From: a virus
DNA: 37,398 nt
Strand: one strand, 5' to 3'
IMG/VR virus record: IMGVR_UViG_3300012008_000021
Coordinates: 1-37,398 of that record
In this document: positions 15,696-23,424 of the stretch, piece by piece
Position numbering within the stretch: the stretch's first letter is position 1
Layout of the letters: each line of letters opens with the position of its first letter
Program-made: the position numbers and the translations under genes
Notes under the pieces: generated by a model
Seen by the model: only the letters and a program-made list of their open reading frames with translations
Told to the model about the DNA's origin: nothing
Database searches by the model: none

Positions 15696-16400
15696 CTACT
15701 TTTTGTCGCCAGGAATCCCCATAATCATGCCCGCACGTCGCAGGTCCACGATAGCTTCGGGGGATAGCTTAGAAAAGTCGGTTGCCTTCGGGTCGATAGG
15801 GGTTGATTCGCCACCGCTTCCCGCTGGGATTTCGGCAGTATTGGGACCGAGCGGAGCCTTGCCCGTCAGTTTCAATGATGGATTCTTTTCGAGGGTTCCT
15901 TTGACCAGGGCCGTTAGGGATTTCTCAAACCCTTCGGCAGATGGATCGAGGTCAGTAAGGACCCCGGAGCCGCGTAGGTAAACGGGCAGTAATTCGGGAT
16001 TACCGCCTTGTGCGATGACGGCCTTACTAACGGCGCCGTCGAGTCGGAGGGAACGATTTTCAGCTAGGGCCGTAAGCGTTTCCGCCTGAGATGCAGCCAA
16101 CGCCTTTTCAAAGTCGCTGGGGTCCAAGGGGGACGGCTTACCCGAGATGGCCGCAGCCATCCGGTCGGGGTCGATACCGAACTTGCGAAGCCCAGCCGCG
16201 TATTCTGTTTTCTCAGCACGGGCCGCCTTCGCGTCAGCGCGGGCAGCGTCGAGCGCAGCCTTGGCTCGAGCAGCGTCGAACTCGCCCTCCCAGCCAGTAG
16301 TCGCCGGAGCGGGGGTAGCGGCTGGCGCCGGAGTCGTAGTCGTTTCAGCCGCCGGTGCGGGGTTGGCTACGGCGGTTTCGGTGGTATTCGGTTCGGTCAT
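15696..16400 (-). CDS. Capsid scaffold protein
   Basis: 234 residues; GGGAG before the ATG. Pro/Ala/Thr-rich N-terminus (about 1-40), an Ala/Lys/Arg helix (ARAKAALDAARADAKAAR), the phrase KFGIDPDRMAAAI, a central helix and a C-terminal KATDFSKLSPEAIVDLRRAG with basic end. Composition and position directly before the major capsid gene identify a scaffold that is removed during head maturation. No separate prohead protease gene is seen. Confidence 0.85.
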   Translation of the reverse strand: MTEPNTTETAVANPAPAAETTTTPAPAATPAPATTGWEGEFDAARAKAALDAARADAKAARAEKTEYAAGLRKFGIDPDRMAAAISGKPSPLDPSDFEKALAASQAETLTALAENRSLRLDGAVSKAVIAQGGNPELLPVYLRGSGVLTDLDPSAEGFEKSLTALVKGTLEKNPSLKLTGKAPLGPNTAEIPAGSGGESTPIDPKATDFSKLSPEAIVDLRRAGMIMGIPGDKK

Positions 16401-16448
16401 TTCTTTTCTCCCTTAGAGATTGAATGGCGCCTATCTCTAGGCGTTGAT

Positions 16449-16676
16449 TTACACACGGACTTCTGGCACACGGGTCCAAGTGCCCTTGGGATACTGAGCC
16501 GTCGCCCCAATCGCGTTCCAGATAAACACACTGGAATCTTCTCTGACGACGAAATTGGAATCGTAGTAATAGACAAAGCCGTCACCAGCCTTGACGACTA
16601 CCAAGTAGAACGAGCCGTGATCCGCGAAGGCGGGTAGGCCGTATGGTTGTGCGGCGAGAATCGCAACTAATGGCAT
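16449..16676 (-). CDS. Hypothetical small protein
   Basis: 75 residues between the repeat fibre and the scaffold, starting 3 nt after the fibre stop. Beta-rich with aromatic pairs (SFYLVVVKAGDGFVYYYDSN) and an end KGTWTRVPEVRV. It may be an accessory of the fibre encoded before it, such as a chaperone or tip domain. No family is recognised, and there is no strong ribosome site, although spacing suggests coupling. Confidence 0.55.
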   Translation of the reverse strand: MPLVAILAAQPYGLPAFADHGSFYLVVVKAGDGFVYYYDSNFVVREDSSVFIWNAIGATAQYPKGTWTRVPEVRV

Positions 16677-16679
16677 GAG

Positions 16680-18002
16680 CTACTCGAACAGGTCGAAGAT
16701 TTTGTTGATGATCGTGGTTCCGCCGCTACCGCTGGGCACTTTGTTGAATGGGATTTGGAGCAGTCCTTTCACAGTCGTGACGGAAGTGACGGCTAAGGTT
16801 CGCGCCGCGATAATCCGTTTCGCAAAGCCCATCGCAGTTACGGACGTAAGCGACAAAATCTTGCTCGTAGCCCGGACCATAAAGGCCGTACCAACGCTCG
16901 TCACCGCGAGTAACTTGCCGGTCAGTCGAGTCTGCGTCACGGTGGTGGCAGAAGTGACGCCGCCCACCCGAGCGGGGGACAGGCCGATCTGTCGAGTCTG
17001 CGTAACGGTGCCAGGGCTAGTGATCCCGAACGCATGGAATACCACCTTGTAGAACAGTACGCCCACGGTCGAGGTTATGACGAGTTCGAGCTTGCCCACG
17101 GCCCGCTGTAGGAAGGTGGTAGTGGGAGAGGTAACGGTCAAGAGCTTACCGGAACGCCGAGTCAAGGCCGTGGTGGTGACGCTAGTGACGGCCAAGGGTA
17201 GGACAGGCGTGATCTTTTTAGCTACCGCCGTGGTCGTTCCGCTCGTCACCGCCCCTACGGACGCCGCTGCCTTTGAAGTCTTACGGACGGCCAGCACGGT
17301 TGTGACGCTAGTGACGGCCTCCAGCTTGCCGGGTTTCTTGACGATGCTGGTAGTGGTTGCGCTAGTGACGCTACCAAAGTCGTAGGTGAGGCGCACCATT
17401 CCCGGTGTGCCGTTAGAACCTACGGCCAAGCTTGAGGCCCCACCGCCACCACTACCGGGTTGATTGCCGGAGGTTGCTACCGCGATCCCGTTAGCGCCAG
17501 TACCACCCGTTCCGCCGTCAGGAGTACCACCAGCACCACCTGTAATGTTCGGCCCTCCTGTGCCACCAGCACCAGCAGACCCAGCGCCACCGCCGCCACC
17601 TGCGCCGCTGGCTACGCCAGCACCACTCTGGATTCCACCTGTACCGCCATGGAAGGTGCCCGTACCGCCTGCACCGCCTGCACCGGGACCAAGGGCGGAG
17701 CCGTTAGCTCCCGCCAGTCCGGGGTTGGCCGTGACTGCATTGACCCCACTGGTGTAGCTAGAAGCGTTGCCGTTGGTAGCGACTGCACCACGAGCGCCTA
17801 CTACTACGGTCGCAGCGCCGGTTACGGGGGTAGCAAAGGTTGAGGTCTGATATGCGCCGCCACCGCCGCCACCGCCGCCATCTACGGTGGCAGTACCACC
17901 ACCACCACCACCACCCCAGCACTCAACCTTGAGGTTAGCGGTTCCAACGGGGATGTTTACCGCGTAGGTTCCGGCAGTCCTATAGGTGGTTGTGATGGAC
18001 AT
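16680..18002 (-). CDS. Glycine-rich head fibre with about 11 VTS repeats
   Basis: 440 residues. N-terminal 1-30 (MSITTTYRTAGTYAVNIPVG) and the following Gly-rich block (31-205, many GGAGG runs) match the phage glycine-rich fibre domain that forms polyglycine-II-like bundles. Residues 207-425 hold about eleven repeats of about 19 residues with core AVTSVTT-x6-R-x4-KLL (for example VTSVTTTALTRRSGKLL, VTSVGTAFMVRATSKIL). Located between portal and scaffold, so more likely a head-attached or tail fibre than an enzyme. The C-terminus is polar (GSGGTTIINKIFDLFE). Confidence 0.75.
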   Translation of the reverse strand: MSITTTYRTAGTYAVNIPVGTANLKVECWGGGGGGGTATVDGGGGGGGGAYQTSTFATPVTGAATVVVGARGAVATNGNASSYTSGVNAVTANPGLAGANGSALGPGAGGAGGTGTFHGGTGGIQSGAGVASGAGGGGGAGSAGAGGTGGPNITGGAGGTPDGGTGGTGANGIAVATSGNQPGSGGGGASSLAVGSNGTPGMVRLTYDFGSVTSATTTSIVKKPGKLEAVTSVTTVLAVRKTSKAAASVGAVTSGTTTAVAKKITPVLPLAVTSVTTTALTRRSGKLLTVTSPTTTFLQRAVGKLELVITSTVGVLFYKVVFHAFGITSPGTVTQTRQIGLSPARVGGVTSATTVTQTRLTGKLLAVTSVGTAFMVRATSKILSLTSVTAMGFAKRIIAARTLAVTSVTTVKGLLQIPFNKVPSGSGGTTIINKIFDLFE

Positions 18003-18016
18003 TTAGCCCCCTCGGG

Positions 18017-18388
18017 CTATGCGAAGGTAAGTTTGAAGGTGTAAGCGATGGAGTCGTTGATTAGGAGGGGTATCCCGGCGTGATCGCCCTTGACGAACAG
18101 GTTACCCACGGTCGCGGCGTCGAACACGCCCGCGTTAGTAATCGTCTTAGTGCCGTTGGCAACAAGCGTGTAGACCATCTGGAAGGTGTCGTTGGCGACG
18201 TTTACAAGTTGCTGCGTAAGCGTCGCAGTAACCCGAGCCTCGGACGCTTCGGTAAATAGCGTAGTGTCAGTGACCGCCGCCGTACCCGCGCCAGTACCCC
18301 AGGCACCCTGATTATTGGTCGTGGTAACGCCACCCGTCAGGCGTCCGGTGTTCTGTCCCTTACCAACGGTCGTAAATACATTAGCCAC
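18017..18388 (-). CDS. Beta-rich structural protein
   Basis: 123 residues from a GTG (GGGGAG 7 nt upstream) that overlaps the zinc-ribbon gene by 8 bp. A longer start is rejected because it would overlap by 47 bp. Pattern VFTTVGKGQNTGRLTGG, AVTDTTLFTEASEARVT, then a VYTLVANGTKTITNAG strand pair and a final TFKLTFA. This plan (T-x-x-LFTE-x-x-E-R, then TITNAGVFDA) recurs in small virion proteins of siphophages. Probably part of the fibre/head decoration set. Confidence 0.68.
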   Translation of the reverse strand: MANVFTTVGKGQNTGRLTGGVTTTNNQGAWGTGAGTAAVTDTTLFTEASEARVTATLTQQLVNVANDTFQMVYTLVANGTKTITNAGVFDAATVGNLFVKGDHAGIPLLINDSIAYTFKLTFA

Positions 18389-18656
18389 CGATAATCTCCC
18401 CGACTGGCGCCACACCTTGAGGTTCACTCACGGCGTCCTGTTTTGTCTTTGGGGCCAACGGAGGACTAATCTGGCCGACCGTCACAAGGTTGACCGCTCC
18501 GCAATACCCACACTCAAGTTGATGAATCCCAGCAGGACCGTTTAGGTGGATTTCCTCCTGACAGTTACCGCAGTCGTAGAACGCCACCTCGGACGGTGCG
18601 CCAGTCGCGGGGTGGGGAACGAACGGGGACGTACTATCGTCGCTGGCGTCAGGCAT
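18381..18656 (-). CDS. Zinc-ribbon protein
   Basis: 91 residues; AAGGAG 6 nt before the ATG. Core YDCGNCQEEIHLN followed 15 residues later by LECGYCGAVN: two CxxC pairs, a canonical rubredoxin-like zinc ribbon. Flanks are polar and Pro-rich, probably disordered. It overlaps its neighbours on both sides by 8 bp. Position among structural genes, not regulators, is unusual. Role unknown. Confidence 0.65.
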   Translation of the reverse strand: MPDASDDSTSPFVPHPATGAPSEVAFYDCGNCQEEIHLNGPAGIHQLECGYCGAVNLVTVGQISPPLAPKTKQDAVSEPQGVAPVGEIIGG

Positions 18657-18810
18657 CAATATCTCCTTCGGCTATCACGCCGAGTTCTTCGATTCTTGGG
18701 TTCGGACATTTATGGTCCGGTTCATAAGTCTTTAGCCCGCAGCCGCAGCGAATTACGGTGGCGCTGAGTTCTAGATGTCCGATGCTCGTAACCGCTTGTT
18801 CCTGTTGCAT
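18649..18810 (-). CDS. 53-residue Cys/His protein
   Basis: ATG directly after the stop of the fibre-like gene, with GGAGG 5 nt upstream. The core RCGCGLKTYEPDHKCPNP gives C-x-C and H-x-C ligands that could bind one zinc ion. It precedes the zinc-ribbon gene with an 8-bp overlap, so two small metal-binding proteins are produced in tandem. No family recognised. Confidence 0.6.
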   Translation of the reverse strand: MQQEQAVTSIGHLELSATVIRCGCGLKTYEPDHKCPNPRIEELGVIAEGDIDA

Positions 18811-19536
18811 CTAAACCTCCAAGTAACGCAGGGTTGCATAGACGGTCGCCGCCGCCGACAGATTGACAATTAGGTTATCGCTCACGGCACCAGCGACAAA
18901 AGCAGGACCGCCGCCATACTCAGCGCCGATGTTAGCGGCCACAACTTGCGCCGGGGACATCGACTGTAAATCGACCTTGGCGCTTGTAGTCGGGGCGATA
19001 GTACCGATACGGGTAGCGGCCAAAACTATCGGGCCGTTGTTTCCATCGGCGGAAAGCTTGAGGCAGTAAATCTGCAACGTCTTACCGGCAGTTGTAGCGT
19101 GAGCAACGGTGTCGCCACTAGCGGTAATCGTTACGGTGTCGGTCGAGAGTTGCTTAGGTGTTAGGCTCGTCGGCTGCGTCGCCTGCCAGAAGGTACCCGA
19201 CACCGGCTGAGTGGCTTGCCAAAAGCTGCCAGTAACAGCCACCGACCCCAGCGCCGTGACGATATCCGCCAGCGTCTTACCAGATTTGATAAGGTCTGCC
19301 AGGGACGTGAGTGTAATGTCGAGGTTGGTCGCGTTGACAAGCTGGTCGGTGGGGAAGGCGGGGAAGTTATTGATCCCGATTTTACCCGTACCGTCGATGA
19401 CGATGACGTTCCCAGCCTGATCGCACAACCACACCGGCTCGAGGTCGCCCGTGTTGCCGTCGATAGTGACGGTGCCAAGTAGTAACGGTTCGCCGCCCGC
19501 GACATCGGGGGCGACGTGGTAGAGCTTGGTCGTCAC
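18811..19536 (-). CDS. Fibre-like virion protein after portal
   Basis: 241 residues, ATG next to the portal stop. Contains twin copies of FWQATQPVSG (about 104-125), the phrase SG-x-FWQATQPVSG that recurs in many siphophage virion proteins. Then comes a C-terminal beta domain (TVTITASGDTVAHATTAGKT, YCLKLSADGNNG, AATVYATLRYLEV) typical of head fibre or adhesin tips. Its position between portal and scaffold is common for head-associated fibres. Confidence 0.7.
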   Translation of the reverse strand: MTTKLYHVAPDVAGGEPLLLGTVTIDGNTGDLEPVWLCDQAGNVIVIDGTGKIGINNFPAFPTDQLVNATNLDITLTSLADLIKSGKTLADIVTALGSVAVTGSFWQATQPVSGTFWQATQPTSLTPKQLSTDTVTITASGDTVAHATTAGKTLQIYCLKLSADGNNGPIVLAATRIGTIAPTTSAKVDLQSMSPAQVVAANIGAEYGGGPAFVAGAVSDNLIVNLSAAATVYATLRYLEV

Positions 19537-21231
19537 CTAGAAGTTCGGCCCGTCAGGGGCAGGACCGTCGTTGCCCGAAGCCCCCGGCGTATTGGGGTTA
19601 TTCGATGGAGCAGCGGGGGTCCCGGGGTCCTGAGTATCCGTCGGCGCCGCTAGCGTTGGCTCAGGGAGCGTCGGTGCTACCACAACTGGGGTGGGCTTAC
19701 TGGCGGCGTCAGCAGCCAAAATAAGCTTGACTTCCTCGTCAACCGCCTCGGGGGTCCAGTCGGGATTGACGAGCATGACTTTCGTTTTCGTACTAACGGC
19801 ATGAGCCGCCGCCAGCAACGAAACAAACGTCGCCGTCACGGTCGGTTCGGCGGGTACGCCGTCGGGGAAAATCACCTTCGGACGATGGCCACCGGCGACG
19901 CCACCGAAAACATTTGCGTCTATCTGTAGCATGACTTCTAAAATGTCAGCCAAAGGACGCGCCCAATAGGTCAGTTTTTTGTTACGAGTTGTCAGCGAAC
20001 GATGCTCACGGCTGGCGATTTCGGTCGCCGTCGCGGGGAAAACCTTTTGGTCGCTCTTAGCTTGAAAGGTTGCGTAACTGTAGCCAGCCGTCGAGACGAT
20101 CCGGTTTACGAAATCATCGGCCATCGCCGCGTGTTCGGCGCATCGAATCGCAAATTGACTGTTCGTAATCGACCCTTCGGTCGCGGGCATCCCGTCCAGG
20201 GTCGTGAAAATCTCTTGGTCGCTATCGAACTCCGCGCCCTTACCAACGCCGTTCGAGCGGAGCCAGTCGGCGGGCACAATCAAACGGGCACGGCCTAGTC
20301 GTAGGTCACGCATCCATGACGAGTAAATCTCGTCTAAGGCATCCATAAACCCTTCGGTTCCCTGAAAGTCGCTACGGCCCAAGTCAGTCGAGCGGAACGA
20401 ACGGTTGGGCCGTATATTCGGAACGTAAACGGCGGTAAGCATATCAACGCCAGTCTCGAGCGAATTGCCATCGACAAAATCGTTGATCGCTAATGGAGCC
20501 GTCGCCGGTTGATCTGTCAGGGGTCGAAGCTCCCCGAGATTATTGCGCCCGCCCTCATAAAGACCGTGGAGGATTTTACCTTTTTCGTGGCGCTCGAGGT
20601 GCCGCCAAACGATGTCGCCGTCATCGGAGACGACGCGCCAAAACGTAACCGCCTCAAGAACGCCCCAACGAAACTCGGGGATCGCGGAGTCAGACTCGAC
20701 CGCCGTAATAAAGGGATGATCGGCAAAGTCCGGGTCGTAACTCACACGCAGGTAGACGCCGCCAAGCGCAGCCGCCTTTTCAGCCGCCTCGTTGAGAAAC
20801 GAATCGAAAGACATAGACTCGAGTAGCTCATCGAGCGCATCTTGCGCCGCCAGGCCACCCACGCGACCCTTCGCCCCTTTCGCTAAGTGAGCATCTTCGA
20901 TACGGAACTCGGGGGGTTTGGCGAATAATAGGTCAGCCGAGATCGTAGCCATATCGGACGCGATAGGGACGTGGAGCCGTGTGCGCTGGAACGGGATCGT
21001 AGTCGAGCGCCGCGCCCAAAACTTCCACTTCTGGCGGAGCAACGATCCTTGACGGTCCTGAGACGAAATCGTCGGGACCCCAAGGTACTGGTCCATAAGC
21101 ACAGCGCCGCCGTAGACGCTCGAGAGCGCCGCCGGGTCCCCGCTATACCAAGCCGCGTGTTCCTTGAATTGGTTGTAGACGGGTAGGAACGGCTCCGGCG
21201 GCCACTTACCGCCGCCTGTTGGGAGGGGCAC
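19537..21231 (-). CDS. Portal protein
   Basis: 564 residues. Features: early YNQFKEHAAWYSGDP, WKFWARRSTTIPFQRTRLHV, AADLLFAKPPEFRIED-like segment, a central EFRWGVLEAVTFWRVV strand pair, then YSSWMRDLRLGRARLIVP and the C-terminal FPDGVPAEP before a Pro/Thr/Asp tail (510-564). These match the SPP1 gp6-like portal family. GTG start 25 nt after the terminase nuclease stop. The portal forms the dodecameric channel and docks the terminase. Placement after terL supports the call. Confidence 0.9.
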   Translation of the reverse strand: MPLPTGGGKWPPEPFLPVYNQFKEHAAWYSGDPAALSSVYGGAVLMDQYLGVPTISSQDRQGSLLRQKWKFWARRSTTIPFQRTRLHVPIASDMATISADLLFAKPPEFRIEDAHLAKGAKGRVGGLAAQDALDELLESMSFDSFLNEAAEKAAALGGVYLRVSYDPDFADHPFITAVESDSAIPEFRWGVLEAVTFWRVVSDDGDIVWRHLERHEKGKILHGLYEGGRNNLGELRPLTDQPATAPLAINDFVDGNSLETGVDMLTAVYVPNIRPNRSFRSTDLGRSDFQGTEGFMDALDEIYSSWMRDLRLGRARLIVPADWLRSNGVGKGAEFDSDQEIFTTLDGMPATEGSITNSQFAIRCAEHAAMADDFVNRIVSTAGYSYATFQAKSDQKVFPATATEIASREHRSLTTRNKKLTYWARPLADILEVMLQIDANVFGGVAGGHRPKVIFPDGVPAEPTVTATFVSLLAAAHAVSTKTKVMLVNPDWTPEAVDEEVKLILAADAASKPTPVVVAPTLPEPTLAAPTDTQDPGTPAAPSNNPNTPGASGNDGPAPDGPNF

Positions 21232-21256
21232 TACTAACAGGTACCTTCGCGGGCGC

Positions 21257-21925
21257 TCATATCATCGTTTCCTTAGGTGGGCCGAATTCCGGCGGGGTTG
21301 TAGTGCCAAACAATGCGGGGTCAGTCCCGGTATGTCGAAGCCAAACGGCCAGCATGAGGGCGCTCACGATATCATCGTGGTCCTTTTGCTTGGCCGCCTC
21401 GAACGACGTTGATCCACTAGCCCGAGTCTTAGCCTCGTAGGTCCTAAGTTCCTGCATTAGTTCGGGCGCCAAGGGTAGGTTGGCGTCGAGCCGTAGGCGA
21501 CGCTCCTGAATGAGCGCCTGTAGGTTCGTAAAGAGAGCTTGCTTAGGCACGGAGCGTCGCTTTGGTTCGACCTGCCCCGAGATCACGATAGGTCGAGGGC
21601 TAAAGTCGCCCAGGCGCCCAGCCCGCCACGCATTGAGAAATCGAGCGTAGATCGGGCCGCCCACGCCGCCGATGCCGGTGGCGTCAATGACGAGTAGAGC
21701 TTCGCTGAGCGGCCCCTTAGCCATGAGTTCGCTCAGGCGGTCAACGATGAGATGCCAAGGCGTGTGCAGGTCCCATCGGATTATTCTTTCGATCCGGTAG
21801 AAGTCTGTCACTGTCTCGCGGGTCGGAAAGGGCACTTCTAAAACTTGCTGGCGCCGTTCAACCACTACGGCGGCTGAGTGGTCAACCACCTGCCCCAAGT
21901 CGAGGCCGATAACGTGGTTAGCCAT
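21257..21925 (-). CDS. terL: Terminase large subunit, nuclease domain
   Basis: 222 residues from ATG 21925 (MANHVIGLDLGQ). It encodes the RNase H-like nuclease half only: catalytic Asp 9 in GLDLG, Asp 81 in LLVIDATGIGG and Asp 184/185 in KDHDDIVSA. A 5-nt gap separates it from the ATPase gene. An upstream in-frame start (21946) would overlap. Cuts concatemers at packaging start and end. The gene is separate from the ATPase, so the large subunit is split and both chains must associate. Confidence 0.85.
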   Translation of the reverse strand: MANHVIGLDLGQVVDHSAAVVVERRQQVLEVPFPTRETVTDFYRIERIIRWDLHTPWHLIVDRLSELMAKGPLSEALLVIDATGIGGVGGPIYARFLNAWRAGRLGDFSPRPIVISGQVEPKRRSVPKQALFTNLQALIQERRLRLDANLPLAPELMQELRTYEAKTRASGSTSFEAAKQKDHDDIVSALMLAVWLRHTGTDPALFGTTTPPEFGPPKETMI

Positions 21926-21930
21926 GCTCG

Positions 21931-22686
21931 TTAGCCATTCGACCAATCCGGGCCGACGCCGCCGGTCATGCCTTGAATGTCATCTTCCCGAAACACTTGC
22001 TCCCGTGCCTCAGTAAAGACGCCCATATATTCCTGTCGGTACAGCCACTCACCCATATCCCGGCGTTCCTCGGCCAAGAACTCCGGGCTAATTCGCGGGC
22101 AATCGTCGGCTGTGATTTGAACACGCTTCCAGTCGCCAGAACCGGACCACGCATCCCACCACCAGCCGCGTTTTCCGGCGGGGGTTGAGAGGGCAATAAT
22201 GCCACCGCCCGAGACTGCAAGCATAGGCCGGATCGCGGTCATAAGCTCATCATCAACTCGGGATGCTTCGTCCACGATCAGTAGACGAACGCCTGAGTAC
22301 CCTCGGACGGTGGATTCTGAGCCGGGTAAACACACCAGGCGACTACCATTCTCGAGGGTCAGGGTCAGGGCAGATTCAGCTTCGGCCTTGACCGGCTTAC
22401 CGAGTCCACGGTAGACGGCCTTGCACTTGCGAAACAACTCACCACTCTGCCGGAGCGACGGGGACAGGAGCAGCACTACCGACCCCGGCTGGTACACGGC
22501 GACGTGTACGGCGCGAAGGCTGGCGGTCGTGGACTTACCCGACTGGCGGCAGCAGTTGAGCAGGATACGAGGATGATCGCTACGCAGGACATCGTTCTGC
22601 CAGGGGTCCGGGTCCATTCCGATCTGACCCGCCAGCGCCGCCGGGTTGAGCGCCCGCTTGAGGTCGCCGCGTAGCGCCGAAGTCAC
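21931..22686 (-). CDS. terL: Terminase large subunit, ATPase domain
   Basis: 251 residues; GTG start coupled to the small-subunit stop (GTGA). Walker A CCRQSGKST (45-53), Walker B LLIVDEAS (135-142) and coupling motif ALSTPAGKRG (165-174) are all intact. An arginine-rich C-terminal region (EYMGVFTEAREQVFRED) precedes the stop, where in single-chain terminases the nuclease domain would begin. It drives DNA translocation into the prohead. Confidence 0.9.
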   Translation of the reverse strand: MTSALRGDLKRALNPAALAGQIGMDPDPWQNDVLRSDHPRILLNCCRQSGKSTTASLRAVHVAVYQPGSVVLLLSPSLRQSGELFRKCKAVYRGLGKPVKAEAESALTLTLENGSRLVCLPGSESTVRGYSGVRLLIVDEASRVDDELMTAIRPMLAVSGGGIIALSTPAGKRGWWWDAWSGSGDWKRVQITADDCPRISPEFLAEERRDMGEWLYRQEYMGVFTEAREQVFREDDIQGMTGGVGPDWSNG

Positions 22687-23153
22687 AGCGCGTCGGCAAG
22701 CTTGAGCCTACATTCAGGACAGATGGTGTCCACAATGACGCCTCGAATCTCAAGCCACTCGGGAGAGTTAGTCAGGTTGATGACGGTCGTAGGCCGGTCG
22801 TCTAGCTCCCCGGTGATCCGGGCGATAAGCTCGAGGGTGGCTCTCATTTCGCGCATCGCCGCCAATCCCTGCCCGGGTATCCGTCTCTGTTTGGCGATGC
22901 GTAGGAATAGGCGAGTGTCAGCGAGTTGAGCTTCCAGGCGTTCCAGCAACGGCGCCTCGGGGGATATCTCCGGGGAATCGGGCACGGCGACTACGCCAGG
23001 ACTGAGGTGGTTGACTTTATGCCGGGAGATCGCCTTAGAACTCATGCCGTATTGAGCCGCGATCTTTTGGTACGGGACACCACCGACAACCTTCCGGTCG
23101 ATCTCGGCTGCCTGTTCGTGTAGACAAATCGAGCAAGTTCCAGGTCCCGGCAT
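22683..23153 (-). CDS. terS: Small terminase subunit with Cys-pair HTH
   Basis: 156 residues with a strong AAGGGGAG ribosome site. An N-terminal CSIC pair leads into a helix-turn-helix (EIDRKVVGGVPYQKIAAQYG then SSKAISRHKVNH). A central helical part (LERLEAQLADTRLFLRIAKQ) for oligomerisation follows, and a C-terminal SPEWLEIRGVI segment with another CPEC. This layout is typical of small terminases of actinophage-like siphoviruses, which recognise the packaging site. First gene of the late operon. Confidence 0.75.
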   Translation of the reverse strand: MPGPGTCSICLHEQAAEIDRKVVGGVPYQKIAAQYGMSSKAISRHKVNHLSPGVVAVPDSPEISPEAPLLERLEAQLADTRLFLRIAKQRRIPGQGLAAMREMRATLELIARITGELDDRPTTVINLTNSPEWLEIRGVIVDTICPECRLKLADAL

Positions 23154-23200
23154 CGTCGGCTCCCCTTCCGGTATCTCTACCGACTAGAGCGCCGACTAAC

Positions 23201-23372
23201 TTATCGACGCAGGGCTACTATCCTGAGAAGCTCCCGAACGTCAGGAGCGTCCATAAACCACTCGCCAATACTGCGCGACGAGTTGAAAGTACGGCGTACC
23301 GACCGCGATGGCGGCGTCGATAGCATCTCGGTCGAGATGACGGCAAACGAGACAGGTTCCAGGTCCCGGCAC
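23201..23372 (-). pseudogene. Decayed copy of the small terminase gene
   Basis: A GTG-started frame gives PGPGTCLVCRH, then AIAVGTPYFQLVAQY, closely matching the first 40 residues of the small terminase (PGPGTCSICLH, GGVPYQKIAAQY). The 16-bp DNA GTTCCAGGTCCCGGCA is identical in both. After QYW the frame breaks, and a shift by one base gives GEWFMDAPDVRELLRIV, resembling the terminase C-terminal SPEWLEIRGVI part. The middle (about 90 residues) is missing. An extended -10 box stands 7 nt upstream, so it may still be transcribed as the leader of the terminase operon. Confidence 0.6.
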
Positions 23373-23379
23373 AAGATCC

Positions 23380-23388
23380 AGTATAGCA
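23380..23388 (-). promoter_or_regulatory. Extended -10 promoter TGCTATACT, late operon
   Basis: Minus-strand TGC-TATACT, an extended -10, is followed by 7 nt and the GTG at 23372. No -35 match. It is the best leftward promoter candidate ahead of the terminase and structural operon. Two TTATGCAT boxes lie just upstream, where an activator or repressor could act. Confidence 0.55.
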
Positions 23389-23405
23389 CCGCCCCATCTC
23401 GGGCT

Positions 23406-23424
23406 ATGCATAACGGATGCATAA
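23406..23424. repeat. Phased TTATGCAT box pair
   Basis: Two direct copies of an 8-bp box (ATGCATAA on plus, TTATGCAT on minus) at 23406-23413 and 23417-23424, 11 bp apart, one helical turn. Each contains palindromic ATGCAT. They lie at about -33 to -51 relative to the predicted leftward start, where a regulator would overlap the -35 region. Confidence 0.5.
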
